Assembly: GCF_024220585.1 (NCBI RefSeq)
Contig: NZ_JAMXKF010000005.1
Coordinates: forward strand, 62,289-126,288
Direction of reading: 5' to 3'
From: Dyadobacter diqingensis
GTDB taxonomy: Bacteria > Bacteroidota > Bacteroidia > Cytophagales > Spirosomataceae
DNA: 64,000 nucleotides
The position numbers were made by a program, and so were the translations under genes. The notes under the pieces are model-generated. The model ran no database searches and had not been told where the DNA came from. It saw only the letters and a list, made by a program, of their open reading frames with translations. Shown one piece after another: positions 51,343 to 61,500 of this stretch (the stretch's first letter is position 1; every line of letters starts with the position of its first letter).

Positions 51343-52971
51343 ATGCTGGTGAAATTCAAAATTACTACTTCTTTAATGCTCGCTGCGGCGTTGCTGACCT
51401 CTTATGGCCTTTTCGCGCAGAAAAAGCCAAATGTCATCGTGATCCTTGCCGATGATCTTGGATACGCTGATCTGGGTTGTTATGGCAGCGAAATTCCGAC
51501 GCCTAATCTCGATAAACTGGCTCAGAACGGCGTCAGGTTAACAAGTTTTTATAACACTGCCCGCTGCTGTCCGACCCGTGCGGCCTTGCTGACGGGTGTG
51601 TATAGTCATCAGGCTGGCATTGGGCACATGATGGAGGATCAGGGCGCGGCTCATCCGGCCTATCGCGGACAGTTGAATCACAACAGTGTTACCATTGCGG
51701 AGGTAATGAATACAGCCGGGTATTTCACCGCGATGACGGGAAAATGGCATGTAGGGCATCAGCATGGCGTTTATCCTTCCAACCGCGGATTTAACAGATC
51801 CCTTCACGCGCCCGCCGGCGGTTTTTATTATGGCGAAGGGAAAAATGCGAAGTTATTTCTCAATGGAAAAGAGCTGCCGAATGACTCAGAAAAGCTTCCG
51901 CGGAATTGGTATTCTACGGACTTATGGACCGACTATGGTTTAAGGTTCATTGACGAAGCCATTGACGAGAAAAAACCGTTCCTGCTTTATCTGGCACATA
52001 ATGCGCCGCATTTTCCATTGCAGGCTCCGAAGGAAGATATTGACAAATTCAAAGGCAAATACCTGAAAGGATGGGAGAAACTGCGGCAGGAACGTTATGA
52101 AAAGCAGATCAAACTTGGCCTGGTGGATCCGTCGTGGAAATTGCCTCCGGCTAATCCAAACATTCCAAAATGGGAAAGCCTGAGTAAGGAAGAGCAGGAA
52201 AAGTATGATCACATGATGGCGATATACGCAGCCGTAATATACCGTCTGGATAAAAGCGTGGGTGATTTGGTGGCAGGTTTGAAAAAAAGAGGCGTGTTTG
52301 ATGACACCGTAATTTTGTTTGTTTCTGATAACGGAGGTAATGCGGAGCCGGGACTGGAAGGTCGTTTCGAAGGTGAAACACCTGGTTCGGCACTTTCAAC
52401 GGTATTTATTGGTCAGGGTTGGGCAGAAGCTGCCTGTACACCTTTTTGGGCTTATAAACATCATACGCATGAGGGTGGCGTTTCTTCTCCCGGGATTATT
52501 TCCTGGCCCAACGGAATTCCGGTTTCCAGAAACGGAAAATTTGAAAAGCAGCCTGCACACATCACCGATATCATGGCGACACTCGTTGATTTGGGTGGAG
52601 CAAAATATCCTGAAACATTTGAGGGTAATAAAATCCAGCCGCTGGAAGGCACAAGTCTGAAACCTGCATTTACAGGCAAACCGATAGGAAGGAAAAATCC
52701 GATCTTCTGGGAACATGAAGGTAACCGGGCTATTCGTGACGGAAAGTATAAACTCGTTGCGGAAAAGACTGAAAAATGGCAGCTTTATGACATTGAAAAA
52801 GACCGGACAGAACTACATGACTTATCCGGAAAACTGCCCGAAGTAGCAAAGAAACTTGAAGCTGAGTACGACGCCTGGTACAAAAAAGTGGGTGCGGAGC
52901 CTTTTGAGAAAACCTTTAAGTGGTTTTATGACTATGATAAGGCAAAAAAAGAAGCGAGTTCCGACAAATAA
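51343..52971 (+). CDS. Secreted arylsulfatase (formylglycine-dependent)
   Basis: This 542-residue exported type I sulfatase has the signal peptide MLVKFKITTSLMLAAALLTSYGLFAQ. The metal-binding strand VILADDLGYADLGCYG is followed by the C-x-P-x-R signature C75-CPTR79 (ARCCPTRAALLTG), in which C75 must be converted to formylglycine by a maturase encoded elsewhere. GKWHVGHQ gives the active-site Lys-Trp-His, and FVSDNGG the second metal ligands. The C-terminal domain (LVAEKTEKWQLYDIEKDRTELHDLS) is that of arylsulfatase A-type enzymes. It desulfates sulfated glycans or aryl sulfates in the periplasm; the substrate is unknown, and no susCD pair adjoins. Confidence 0.95.
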   Translation: MLVKFKITTSLMLAAALLTSYGLFAQKKPNVIVILADDLGYADLGCYGSEIPTPNLDKLAQNGVRLTSFYNTARCCPTRAALLTGVYSHQAGIGHMMEDQGAAHPAYRGQLNHNSVTIAEVMNTAGYFTAMTGKWHVGHQHGVYPSNRGFNRSLHAPAGGFYYGEGKNAKLFLNGKELPNDSEKLPRNWYSTDLWTDYGLRFIDEAIDEKKPFLLYLAHNAPHFPLQAPKEDIDKFKGKYLKGWEKLRQERYEKQIKLGLVDPSWKLPPANPNIPKWESLSKEEQEKYDHMMAIYAAVIYRLDKSVGDLVAGLKKRGVFDDTVILFVSDNGGNAEPGLEGRFEGETPGSALSTVFIGQGWAEAACTPFWAYKHHTHEGGVSSPGIISWPNGIPVSRNGKFEKQPAHITDIMATLVDLGGAKYPETFEGNKIQPLEGTSLKPAFTGKPIGRKNPIFWEHEGNRAIRDGKYKLVAEKTEKWQLYDIEKDRTELHDLSGKLPEVAKKLEAEYDAWYKKVGAEPFEKTFKWFYDYDKAKKEASSDK

Positions 52972-52998
52972 AATAGCGCTGTTTTATAAGGGATAATA

Positions 52999-53044
52999 GT
53001 TGGTTTGACCCGCTCCTCAGTGAGTCGGTCAAACCAACGTTTTT
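52999..53044 (+). terminator. Hairpin terminator
   Basis: GTTGGTTTGACC (52999-53010) pairs perfectly with GGTCAAACCAAC (53027-53038), followed by GTTTTT. It ends the sulfatase transcript and on the minus strand may also serve the small membrane protein genes. Confidence 0.85.
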
Positions 53045-53088
53045 AACCAATGATTTTGCTGCCGGGGAAGCGAATCATCAGCGACATT

Positions 53089-53385
53089 TTACAAATGAGA
53101 AAACATATAGGAGATTAAACAGGGTATTGCGGCACACAAAAACAGGATACGGAGAAGCACCCAGACCGTGATTTTCATATCCCAAGTCATGCGTATTAGT
53201 ATGATACAAAAAAAGACGAAAAAGATCACACCCCAGAAAATCTCGTACACGGAGATCGGACCAGGTGGAAATAGCCACCGACTTAGTATTACCAACAGGT
53301 AACATCCGGTTATACATCCGAGAAGAAGAAACAAGACGTCTTTAACGCCATAAGCCAATGGTTTCATAGGAATTATTCCGGTCAA
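53089..53385 (-). CDS. Small uncharacterised membrane protein
   Basis: This 98-residue protein has three hydrophobic segments (about 17-37, 46-66, 73-95) and the short loop WLFPPGPISVYEIFWG. It may start at the second Met (53367), seven residues later. It shows no known motif. It lies 19 bp after the DUF1304 gene on the same strand and may be co-transcribed, which supports its reality. The function is unknown. Confidence 0.7.
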   Translation of the reverse strand: MTGIIPMKPLAYGVKDVLFLLLGCITGCYLLVILSRWLFPPGPISVYEIFWGVIFFVFFCIILIRMTWDMKITVWVLLRILFLCAAIPCLISYMFSHL

Positions 53386-53404
53386 CCTGTTGTAAAAAAT
53401 CAGC

Positions 53405-53770
53405 CTAACGTAGATGCAAAACCACCAGCGCTACAAGTGCGGGCAGGGCCTGCACGAAAAATATTTTCCTGCTTGCCGTTGCAGCCCCATAGAGTCCTGC
53501 TACGATGATACAGGTCAGGAAGAAAATCGCGACATAAAATGACCAGTGATGGTCGGTAATAAAGAAGCTCCATATAAGTCCGGCAGCCAGGAAACCGTTG
53601 TAAAGCCCCTGATTGGCAGCCAGTGTTTTTGTGGGTTTAAAAAGCTCAGGAGCGAGCGAGCCTTTGAAAGTTTCCTTGCCTTTGGTTTCCCAGGCAAACA
53701 TTTCGATGTACATAATGTAGAGGTGTTCCAGGGCGACAAGGCCTACAAGAATCGAAGCGAGTGTTTGCAT
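53405..53770 (-). CDS. DUF1304 small membrane protein
   Basis: This 121-residue inner membrane protein of the DUF1304 family has the family opening VGLVALEHLYIMYIEMFAWET followed by FKPTKTLAANQGLYNGFLAAGLIW. Four membrane helices fill the rest. The segment EMFAWETKGKETFKG with its conserved Glu/Trp residues is typical. The function is unknown; members occur widely in bacteria. It is the leading gene of a probable two-gene unit with the 98-residue membrane protein. Confidence 0.93.
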   Translation of the reverse strand: MQTLASILVGLVALEHLYIMYIEMFAWETKGKETFKGSLAPELFKPTKTLAANQGLYNGFLAAGLIWSFFITDHHWSFYVAIFFLTCIIVAGLYGAATASRKIFFVQALPALVALVVLHLR

Positions 53771-54223
53771 AAATCTGGTTTTTGTTGGGAAGATACAAAA
53801 AAAAGGTATCTGCCGTAGCTCCGGTTCCCGAATCGGTTTGCTTAATTTTTACACAATTCTTTTCAGGATAAAGGTTTACATTTTGTTGTACGCCTGTATC
53901 AGGAGATGACCGTTGTTGAGCTTCGATAAATTTGTCGGGCGAATAGAAATGAATGTTGCTGTTAATCAGATGATTATTCATTCAGGATAAGTTGTTCTAC
54001 GGCTATTTTAATTCAGATTTTGTTTGCTATTTTGATGTAGCATTTCGTTGGAGGTCAATTGACGATCATCGGAATGAAGCGGGAATATGCCATCAGCCGG
54101 ATCTCTTATCAGTTACCAGACAATTTGTTAAAGGATCAGGCAGCCGGTTTAGTTAATATTTCTTTTGGCCGGCCATTTACTTACAAAAATGATTGTCAGG
54201 TAAAATCTAATCTATGAGATAAA
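53771..54223. other. Intergenic region, no gene recognised
   Basis: A 453-bp gap between divergent genes (DUF1304 leftwards, methyltransferase rightwards). Overlapping open frames are short and lack any family pattern. I see no strong promoter match. The region near 54110-54180 is AT-rich apart from a small GGCCGGCC palindrome. Confidence 0.5.
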
Positions 54224-55024
54224 ATGGAAAAGATAACGCAGGAAATCTATAACAAAATTGACAATGACCTTTACAATGCAAAAACCGACATCTGGTGGAA
54301 ACCGGATACTGTTTTGCATATCCTGAAAACTTCTGTGAACCCCTGGCGGGTGGGTTTTGCCATGAATGTTTTAAAAAAACTCGACATCGATCCAACCGGT
54401 AAGACAGCGCTCGAAGTTGGATGCGGAGGAGGAATACTGACAGAGGAAATTTGTAAAATGGGATTTACGACTACGGGCATCGACCCCTCTGACGAATCGC
54501 TGCATACGGCTGCCAATCATGCAAAGGAAGGAGGGCTTGCCATCACTTATCAAAAAGGAACAGGGGAACAGCTCCCATATCAGGATCATTCGTTTGACTT
54601 TGTATTTTGCTGTGATGTTTTGGAGCATGTGAGTGACTTGCCCAAGGTGATTTTCGAAATTTCAAGAGTGCTTAAACCCGGCGGGATTTTTATCTACGAC
54701 ACACTTAACCGGACTTTTATCAGCAAGCTTGTTGCTATAAAAATATGGCAGGAATGGAAGAGATGGGCATTTATGCCGCCGAATCTTCATGTCTGGAAAA
54801 TGTTTATCAAGCCGGAAGAAATAAAGCACCTGTTATCGAAAAACGGTTTCGATTGGAAAGAACATCATGGATCAGAGCCCAACGTTTCTATTCCGACAAT
54901 GCTCCGCTATCTGAGAAAACGAACCAAAGGGGAATGGACTTATGCCGATCTGGGAAAGAACTTTGTACTGGTTGGGAGTAAGGATATGAATATTCTTTAT
55001 GCGGGTTATGCGATAAAAAAATAG
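54224..55024 (+). CDS. UbiG-like SAM-dependent methyltransferase
   Basis: This 266-residue class I methyltransferase looks like UbiG (bifunctional O-methyltransferase of ubiquinone synthesis). It has the opening EIYNKIDNDLYNAKTDIWWKPDTVLHILKTSVNP, motif I ALEVGCGGGILTEE (about 64-77), the acidic loop GIDPSDESLHTAANHA, CCDVLEHVSDL (motif II/IV) and LKPGGIFIYDTLNRT (motif III). Cytophagales use menaquinone, so the true substrate is probably another hydroxy-aromatic or a lipid head group. It is monocistronic, with no ubi/men neighbours. The next gene, the glucan synthase, is 476 bp away. Confidence 0.92.
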   Translation: MEKITQEIYNKIDNDLYNAKTDIWWKPDTVLHILKTSVNPWRVGFAMNVLKKLDIDPTGKTALEVGCGGGILTEEICKMGFTTTGIDPSDESLHTAANHAKEGGLAITYQKGTGEQLPYQDHSFDFVFCCDVLEHVSDLPKVIFEISRVLKPGGIFIYDTLNRTFISKLVAIKIWQEWKRWAFMPPNLHVWKMFIKPEEIKHLLSKNGFDWKEHHGSEPNVSIPTMLRYLRKRTKGEWTYADLGKNFVLVGSKDMNILYAGYAIKK

Positions 55025-55500
55025 CTGGAACTGTCAGCTAACACACTTATGTATACCTGCAAATCCACTGGTTTGTGGCTAGGTAAAAACTTACTATGCC
55101 TTGAATATTATACGGAGGCGATAACATTACGTTAATCGAAATGCTACGGTTGTAATTTGATTTGCTGTCTTTTATACTTCTCTTAACTGTTGAATTATTC
55201 CTGCCAATTTTGTATCTTACAACAATTGGTATTTTACCGACCAGATGAAGATATTTTCTTCCGACCAAATCATCCGTTTTTATACGGGTGGTCTCGCCAG
55301 GCATTTTTGCAACTTAATCACTGTGCAGGTCGAATTTTCAGGGTTTAAAAACGAATCCCTGTCTGGTTTTTTCCTTAAAGGATCCCCATACTTCGAAACA
55401 ACAATTATTCTCTTTTCTGGCCTTAAACAGAGCGGTTATAAAATTGCATGAAACTGGTTAGCGGTTGTCTGGATCGGTCAGCATTTTAAAGACTGTTTCT
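55025..55500. other. Intergenic region before glucan synthase
   Basis: A 476-bp gap. A frame of 68 codons (55245-55451, plus) has no recognised domain, and its residue pattern does not look like a conserved protein; I leave it unannotated. The region is AT-rich around 55170-55230 and should hold the promoter of the large glucan synthase gene. Confidence 0.5.
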
Positions 55501-58500
55501 ATGAAAGTTGCAACGACGACAGTTTTCGATATTTTATCACGTTTACGTATAAGATTTCAGGGAGATAAGGCACTGCGTTTTGATTTTGAGGAACCCATCC
55601 GGTCAGAATTGTACAGCTCCGAGCAGATGGATCGCCATGGCGGAATTGTGGCGAGGTCTCATAAATTATCGAAAATCAAGACGGCCGACCGGCTGTTAAA
55701 AAGGCTCGACGACAATGAAAAAACGCTACTGGAAGTTCGTAATGTGCTTTCAGAAAGTATCCGGTCCGGTAAAACGGTAACCCCTGGTGCAGAATGGCTG
55801 CTTGATAATTTTTATCTGATTGAAGAACAGGTTGTCAATGCCAGAAAACACTTACCCAAAGGTTATAGTGAGGGATTGCCCTGCCTCTCGGAAGGTATTT
55901 CGACGGGTATGCCAAGGGTGTATGACATTGTACTTGAAATTATTTCCCATAGCGACGGACGTGTTGACGTAAAAAGCCTGAGCAGTTTTGTCGCTGCCTA
56001 TCAGGCGAGCACCATCCTTACTTTGGGCGAGTTGTGGGCGATTCCCATCATGTTACGTTTGGCTGTAATCGAAAATCTTAGAAGGGTTTGCGGAAAGATT
56101 GCGCTGGATATGGTTGACCATAACCTGGCGGATTTTTGGGCGGACAAGATGATCGAAACAGTGAAGGAGGAACCGGAGAATCTGATTCTGGCTATTGCTG
56201 ATATGGCGCGAACAAAGCCCGTGCTGGTGAGTCCGTTTGTGGCTGGTTTTACCCGGAAGCTACAAGGAAAGGGGCCTGCGCTGGCTTTGCCGCTGAGTTG
56301 GATGGAACAACAATTGTCGGCCACCGGTATCAGCAGCAATGATTTGGTCAGGCAGGAAAATCAGAAACAGGCAACCGATCAGGTGTCGGTTCGTAATAGC
56401 ATTGGAACGTTAAGATTTTTGGGTGCAACCGACTGGCGGGATTTTGTAGAAGCACTCAGCAGTGTGGAGCAGATTTTAAGACAAGATACCGCCGGCACTT
56501 ATCCGCTCATGGACTTTGCGACCCGCGACAGGTACCGTCACGTGGTGGAATCAATTTCCAAATCCTCTGCTTTGTCGGAAACAGAGGTGGCAAGGAAGGT
56601 TATCGGGTTAACCGAAAAAAATACAGAGGCAGGACAATCAGGCCAAAAATACAGGCATGTCGGTTATTACCTTGTTGACAAAGGGTTATCTCAGACGGAA
56701 TTGGCGGTCAGTATGAATTATTCTGTTGGTAAAAAATTGGTCCGTATGGTTCGATCCGTGCCAGTTGCTATTTATTTGTCATCAATTGCTTTGTTATCGA
56801 TATCCATGGCGGCGGGGCTTTTTTATCTGGCTTATAGTCACGGAACGGATAACAAATGGGTGCTATCACTGGTCGCATTGTTATCTGTTTCCGGCTCCGC
56901 CCAGCTGGCGGTTTCGCTGGTCAATTGGTTTTCTACGATCTGGGTCCGGCCTAAACTGCTGCCCAGGATGGATTTCTCTGACGGAATTCCCGCCGCCTGT
57001 CGTACGCTGGTTGTCATCCCAACCATGATTTCATCCAGAGACTATATTGAAGAGTTGGTTGAAGCATTGGAAATCCGATTTCTGGCCAATAAGGAGGCGA
57101 ACCTTCATTTTGGTTTGTTGACAGACTTTCTTGATTCTGATACCGAAACAAAACCGGAGGATCAGGAATTATTACAATTTGCAAAGGCGCGGATTGAAGC
57201 TATAAACGATAAATATAAAAATCCGCAGGAGGATATTTTCTTTCTTTTTCATCGCCCCAGAACCTGGAATAATACCGAGCAGAAATGGATGGGTTATGAG
57301 CGTAAACGTGGAAAGTTAGCCGCGCTGAATACGCTTTTAAGAGGAAAAGGCAAAGAGGCATTTTCTTTGATCTCCGGCAGATATGAAGTGCTGATGCAGG
57401 TGAAATATGTGATCACACTGGATTCGGATACCCAATTGCCCCGGGAAGCGGTTTGGAAGTTTATTGCCGCGATGGCGCATCCGCTGAACCAGGCGGTATA
57501 TGATCCCGTAAAAAGACGGGTAACGGAAGGTTACGGGATTTTGCAGCCTCGACTGGCTTCTGCAATGCCTAAAAATGCGACTTCACTTTATGCGCGTTTA
57601 CAGGGTGACGTAGCTGGTATAGATCCCTACACGCGGGTTTCCTCCGACGTTTATCAGGATCTTTTTGGGGAAGGATCATTTATTGGAAAAGGCATTTATG
57701 ACGTTGACATTTTCGAAGAGGCGGTCAATCACGTATTTCAGGAAAACCGTATCCTTAGTCATGATTTGCTGGAAGGCTGTTATACCCGGTCTGGCTTGCT
57801 GAGTGATGTGCTTTTGTATGAAGAAAATCCGACGCAATATGGTGCGGATGTAAAAAGACACCATCGGTGGATTCGTGGCGACTGGCAGATTGGGGCCTGG
57901 ATGCTTCCCTTCGTGACTGATAGCGATGGGCGGTTGAGGCTTAACAAACTCTCTTTATTGTCGCGGTGGAAAATATTCGACAACATCCGCCGAAGCCTGC
58001 TTCCGCTTTCCCTCATGCTGTTGTTGCTGATGGGTTGGTCGCTTTTGCCTTTCCCATGGTTGTGGACACTTGCCGTCACGATCATCATTCTGCTGCCAGT
58101 GCTGACCGCTGCGGGCTGGCAACTGGTTAACAAACCTATTGATTTAACCCTGAAAGTTCATTTGGCGGAAGTAGGGACATCTGTTCGGGATATTCTGCTC
58201 CGGTTTATTTTCGGGATTGCGGTGTTGCCCTATGAGGCCTATAATTATTCCGATGCTGTATTCTGGACGAACTGGCGGATGATCATTACCGGTAAAAAAC
58301 TGTTGGAATGGACACCGTCTGCTACCGTGTCGCAAAATGCAGCCAATAATATCGGTCAGGCTTATCAAACGATGTGGATCGCCCCGTTTGTATCTGTTTT
58401 ATGCATCGGGTTTTTAGGCTATAACAATCCGCAGGCATTACTTGTGGCATCTCCGATGCTGATTTTGTGGCTATTTGCCCCTGCGATTTCATGGGGATTA

Positions 58501-61500
58501 AGTAAGCCCGAAAAAGAAGAGAGCCTTGAACTGCCGGCAGATCAGATATTATTCCTGCACAAAACGGCCCGCAAAACATGGACTTATTTTGAGCAGTTTG
58601 TCACAGAAAAAGAAAACTGGCTGCCGCCGGATAACTTTCAGCAGGAGCCGGTCGCGGTGATTGCGCATCGTACTTCTCCGACAAATCTGGGCCTGGCTTT
58701 GCTTGCCAATCTAACGGCCTATGATTTTGGTTATATCGGTGGCGGCGAGCTTCTTTCCAGATCGAACAATGCAATGCAGTCGATGCTAAGGCTGGAAAGA
58801 TATCAGGGCCATTTTTTCAACTGGTATGATACGCTTACATTGTTGGCAATGAAACCGCGTTACGTTTCCACGGTGGACAGCGGGAATCTTGTCGGACATT
58901 TGCTTACGTTGAAACAGGGGCTCTTATCGTTGCCTTATGAACCGGTTTTTAGCAAAAAAAGTTATCAAGGACTAAGAACGACCGTGGCGATCATTTGTGA
59001 TTTTTCCAAAGCGGAAAATGTACATGTGCTGGAAAAAATCGTGCAGGTACTGGATATGGCTGCCGTCGATAACGACTCTTTGCTTCTTGTCAAGGACCGC
59101 ATTGATGAGCTGACGGCTCTGGTAGCAGAACTTCGTTTGGGTAAAGGTACGAATGAAACAAATGTTTACAGGTGGATCAATAATCTTTCAGCCCAGATAA
59201 CCAGCATTCAGGATGATTTAGATCAATTGACGCCCTGGCTTGAGTTATTACCCGTTCCGAATCAATTTGAGGAGTTGAAACAAATCAGTCTCATACCTTC
59301 ACTTAATCAGATTCAGCAATTGCCAGGCGTGCTCCGTGGTTATATCGACGCCTACGAACACGACTCGGACAGTGAGAACAAAACATGCCTGATGCAGCTC
59401 CGAACCCATGTCGAGGCCGCCGGGAAACTGGCTGGTGAAAGGATTTTACTGGTTGAAGAGCTTGCCGAACATTGTGAGCAGCTTAGCACGGTTGAGTATG
59501 ATTTTTTGTTTGATAAATCCACGAGCCTGCTCAGGATCGGATACAATGTGGATGAACAGAGAAAAGACGATAGTTTCTATGATCTGCTGGCCTCAGAGGC
59601 CAGGCTTGGGATTTTTGCAGGTATTGCCCAGGGCAAATTGCCGCAGGAAAGCTGGTTTGCACTGGGCCGTTTGCTGACCAATTCGGGCGGGGATCCGATA
59701 TTGCTTTCATGGAGTGGATCGATGTTTGAATATCTGATGCCGCAGCTGGTCATGCCGGCCTATGAAAATACCTTGCTATATCAAACCAACAAGGCCACCG
59801 TAAAACGGCAGATTGATTATGCCGGATCAAGGGGTATTCCATGGGGGATTTCGGAGTCGGCCTACAACATGGTAGATGCCAGTATGAACTATCAATACAG
59901 GGCTTTCGGTGTTCCGGGTCTTGGATTGAAGCGCGGGTTGGAGGAAGATCTTGTCATAGCCCCTTATGCCTCGATGCTGGCATTAATGGTTTCGCCCGCC
60001 AAAGCAAGCGCAAACCTTCAATTGCTTGCCAGAGAGGGTTTTGAAGGTGATTATGGATTTTATGAAGCCATTGATTTCACTGCAAGCCGGCTGCCGAGGG
60101 GAAAAACAAACAGTATACTTTATTCTTTCATGGTGCATCACCAGGGGATGGGATTTTTGTCACTGGCTTATCTTCTGCTCAATAAACCGATGCAGCAGCG
60201 TTTTGTTTCCGAGCTTCGTTTTCAGGCAACTTTATTACTTCTTCAGGAACGGATTCCAAGAGCAACGGTATTTTACGCTCATACGGCCGATCTTGTCGAA
60301 ACGACCCGGGCGTCAGCTGATGTGCAGGTAAGGAGCATTGCCACAGCCAATACGCCAATACCGGAAATACAGCTGCTGAGCAATGGCCGTTATCAGGTGA
60401 TGGTGACAAATTCCGGTGGTGGTTACAGCCGCTGGAAAGATATTGCCGTTACACGGTGGCGTGAAGATACTACCCGGGATGAAAAAGGCATATTTTGTTA
60501 CATAAAAGATCTGAACAGCGGAAATTTCTGGTCCAATACGCATCAGCCGACGTTACTTCCTTGTGAAGGATACGAAGCCGTTTTTTCGCTTGGACATGCA
60601 GAATTTGCCCGTTATGACCATGGTTTTTTTACCAAAACCGATATTGTGATTTCTCCCGAAGATGATACGGAGATGAGAAGGGTGCGGATTACAAACAAGA
60701 CTCAGTTTATCAGGGTTTTGCAAATAACAAGTTATGCCGAAATCGTTCTGGCGAGTCAGGCTTCCGATGAGGCTCATGCATCATTCAGCAATCTGTTTGT
60801 CCAAACAGAAATTATTCCTGAATACAAGGCTGTAATATGTACCAGACGAGCCCGCTCCAAAGATGAGCTGCCGCCATGGATGTTTCACATGATGGACATA
60901 CACGGAGCTACTTCGGAAGAGGTTTCCTATGAAACAGACCGGATGGAATTTATTGGCAGAGGAAAAACACTGGCTCATCCGCAGGCGATGGACGTGGACA
61001 CACTTTCTGGAAATCAGGGTTCTGTACTTGATCCGATTGTGGCCATTCGTCACAGAATAACCATCAAACCGGGTCAGACGGCGACGATTGATATGATTTA
61101 CGGGATGGGAGTTACCAAAGCGGATTGTGAAAATCTGATACATAAATACAGGGACAGGCATTTGAAAAAACGTGCTTTTGAGCTTTCATGGACTCATAGT
61201 CAGGTATTACTTCGTCAGATAAATGTGCAGGAAGCCGATGCACAGTTATACGACCGGATGGCTTCATCAATCATTTACCATAATCCGGGTTTGAGAGCTG
61301 ATGCGGCTGTAATTTCCGGTAATTTCAGGGGGCAATCCGGTTTGTGGAGCCATTCCATTTCCGGTGATTTGCCTATTGTTCTGTTACATATCTACGATCC
61401 TGAAAGTGTTGATCTCGTCAGACAAATGGTTCAGGCGCATGCCTATTGGCGGTTAAAAGGGCTGGCAGTAGATCTGGTGATCTGGAATGAGGATTACGGT

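Noticed and set aside
53646..53981. 111-codon minus-strand frame overlapping DUF1304
   Set aside because: It overlaps a clear DUF1304 gene in another frame and has a random-looking composition.
55245..55451. 68-codon frame before the glucan synthase gene
   Set aside because: No recognised domain and no ribosome binding or promoter evidence; kept only as a note in the intergenic entry.
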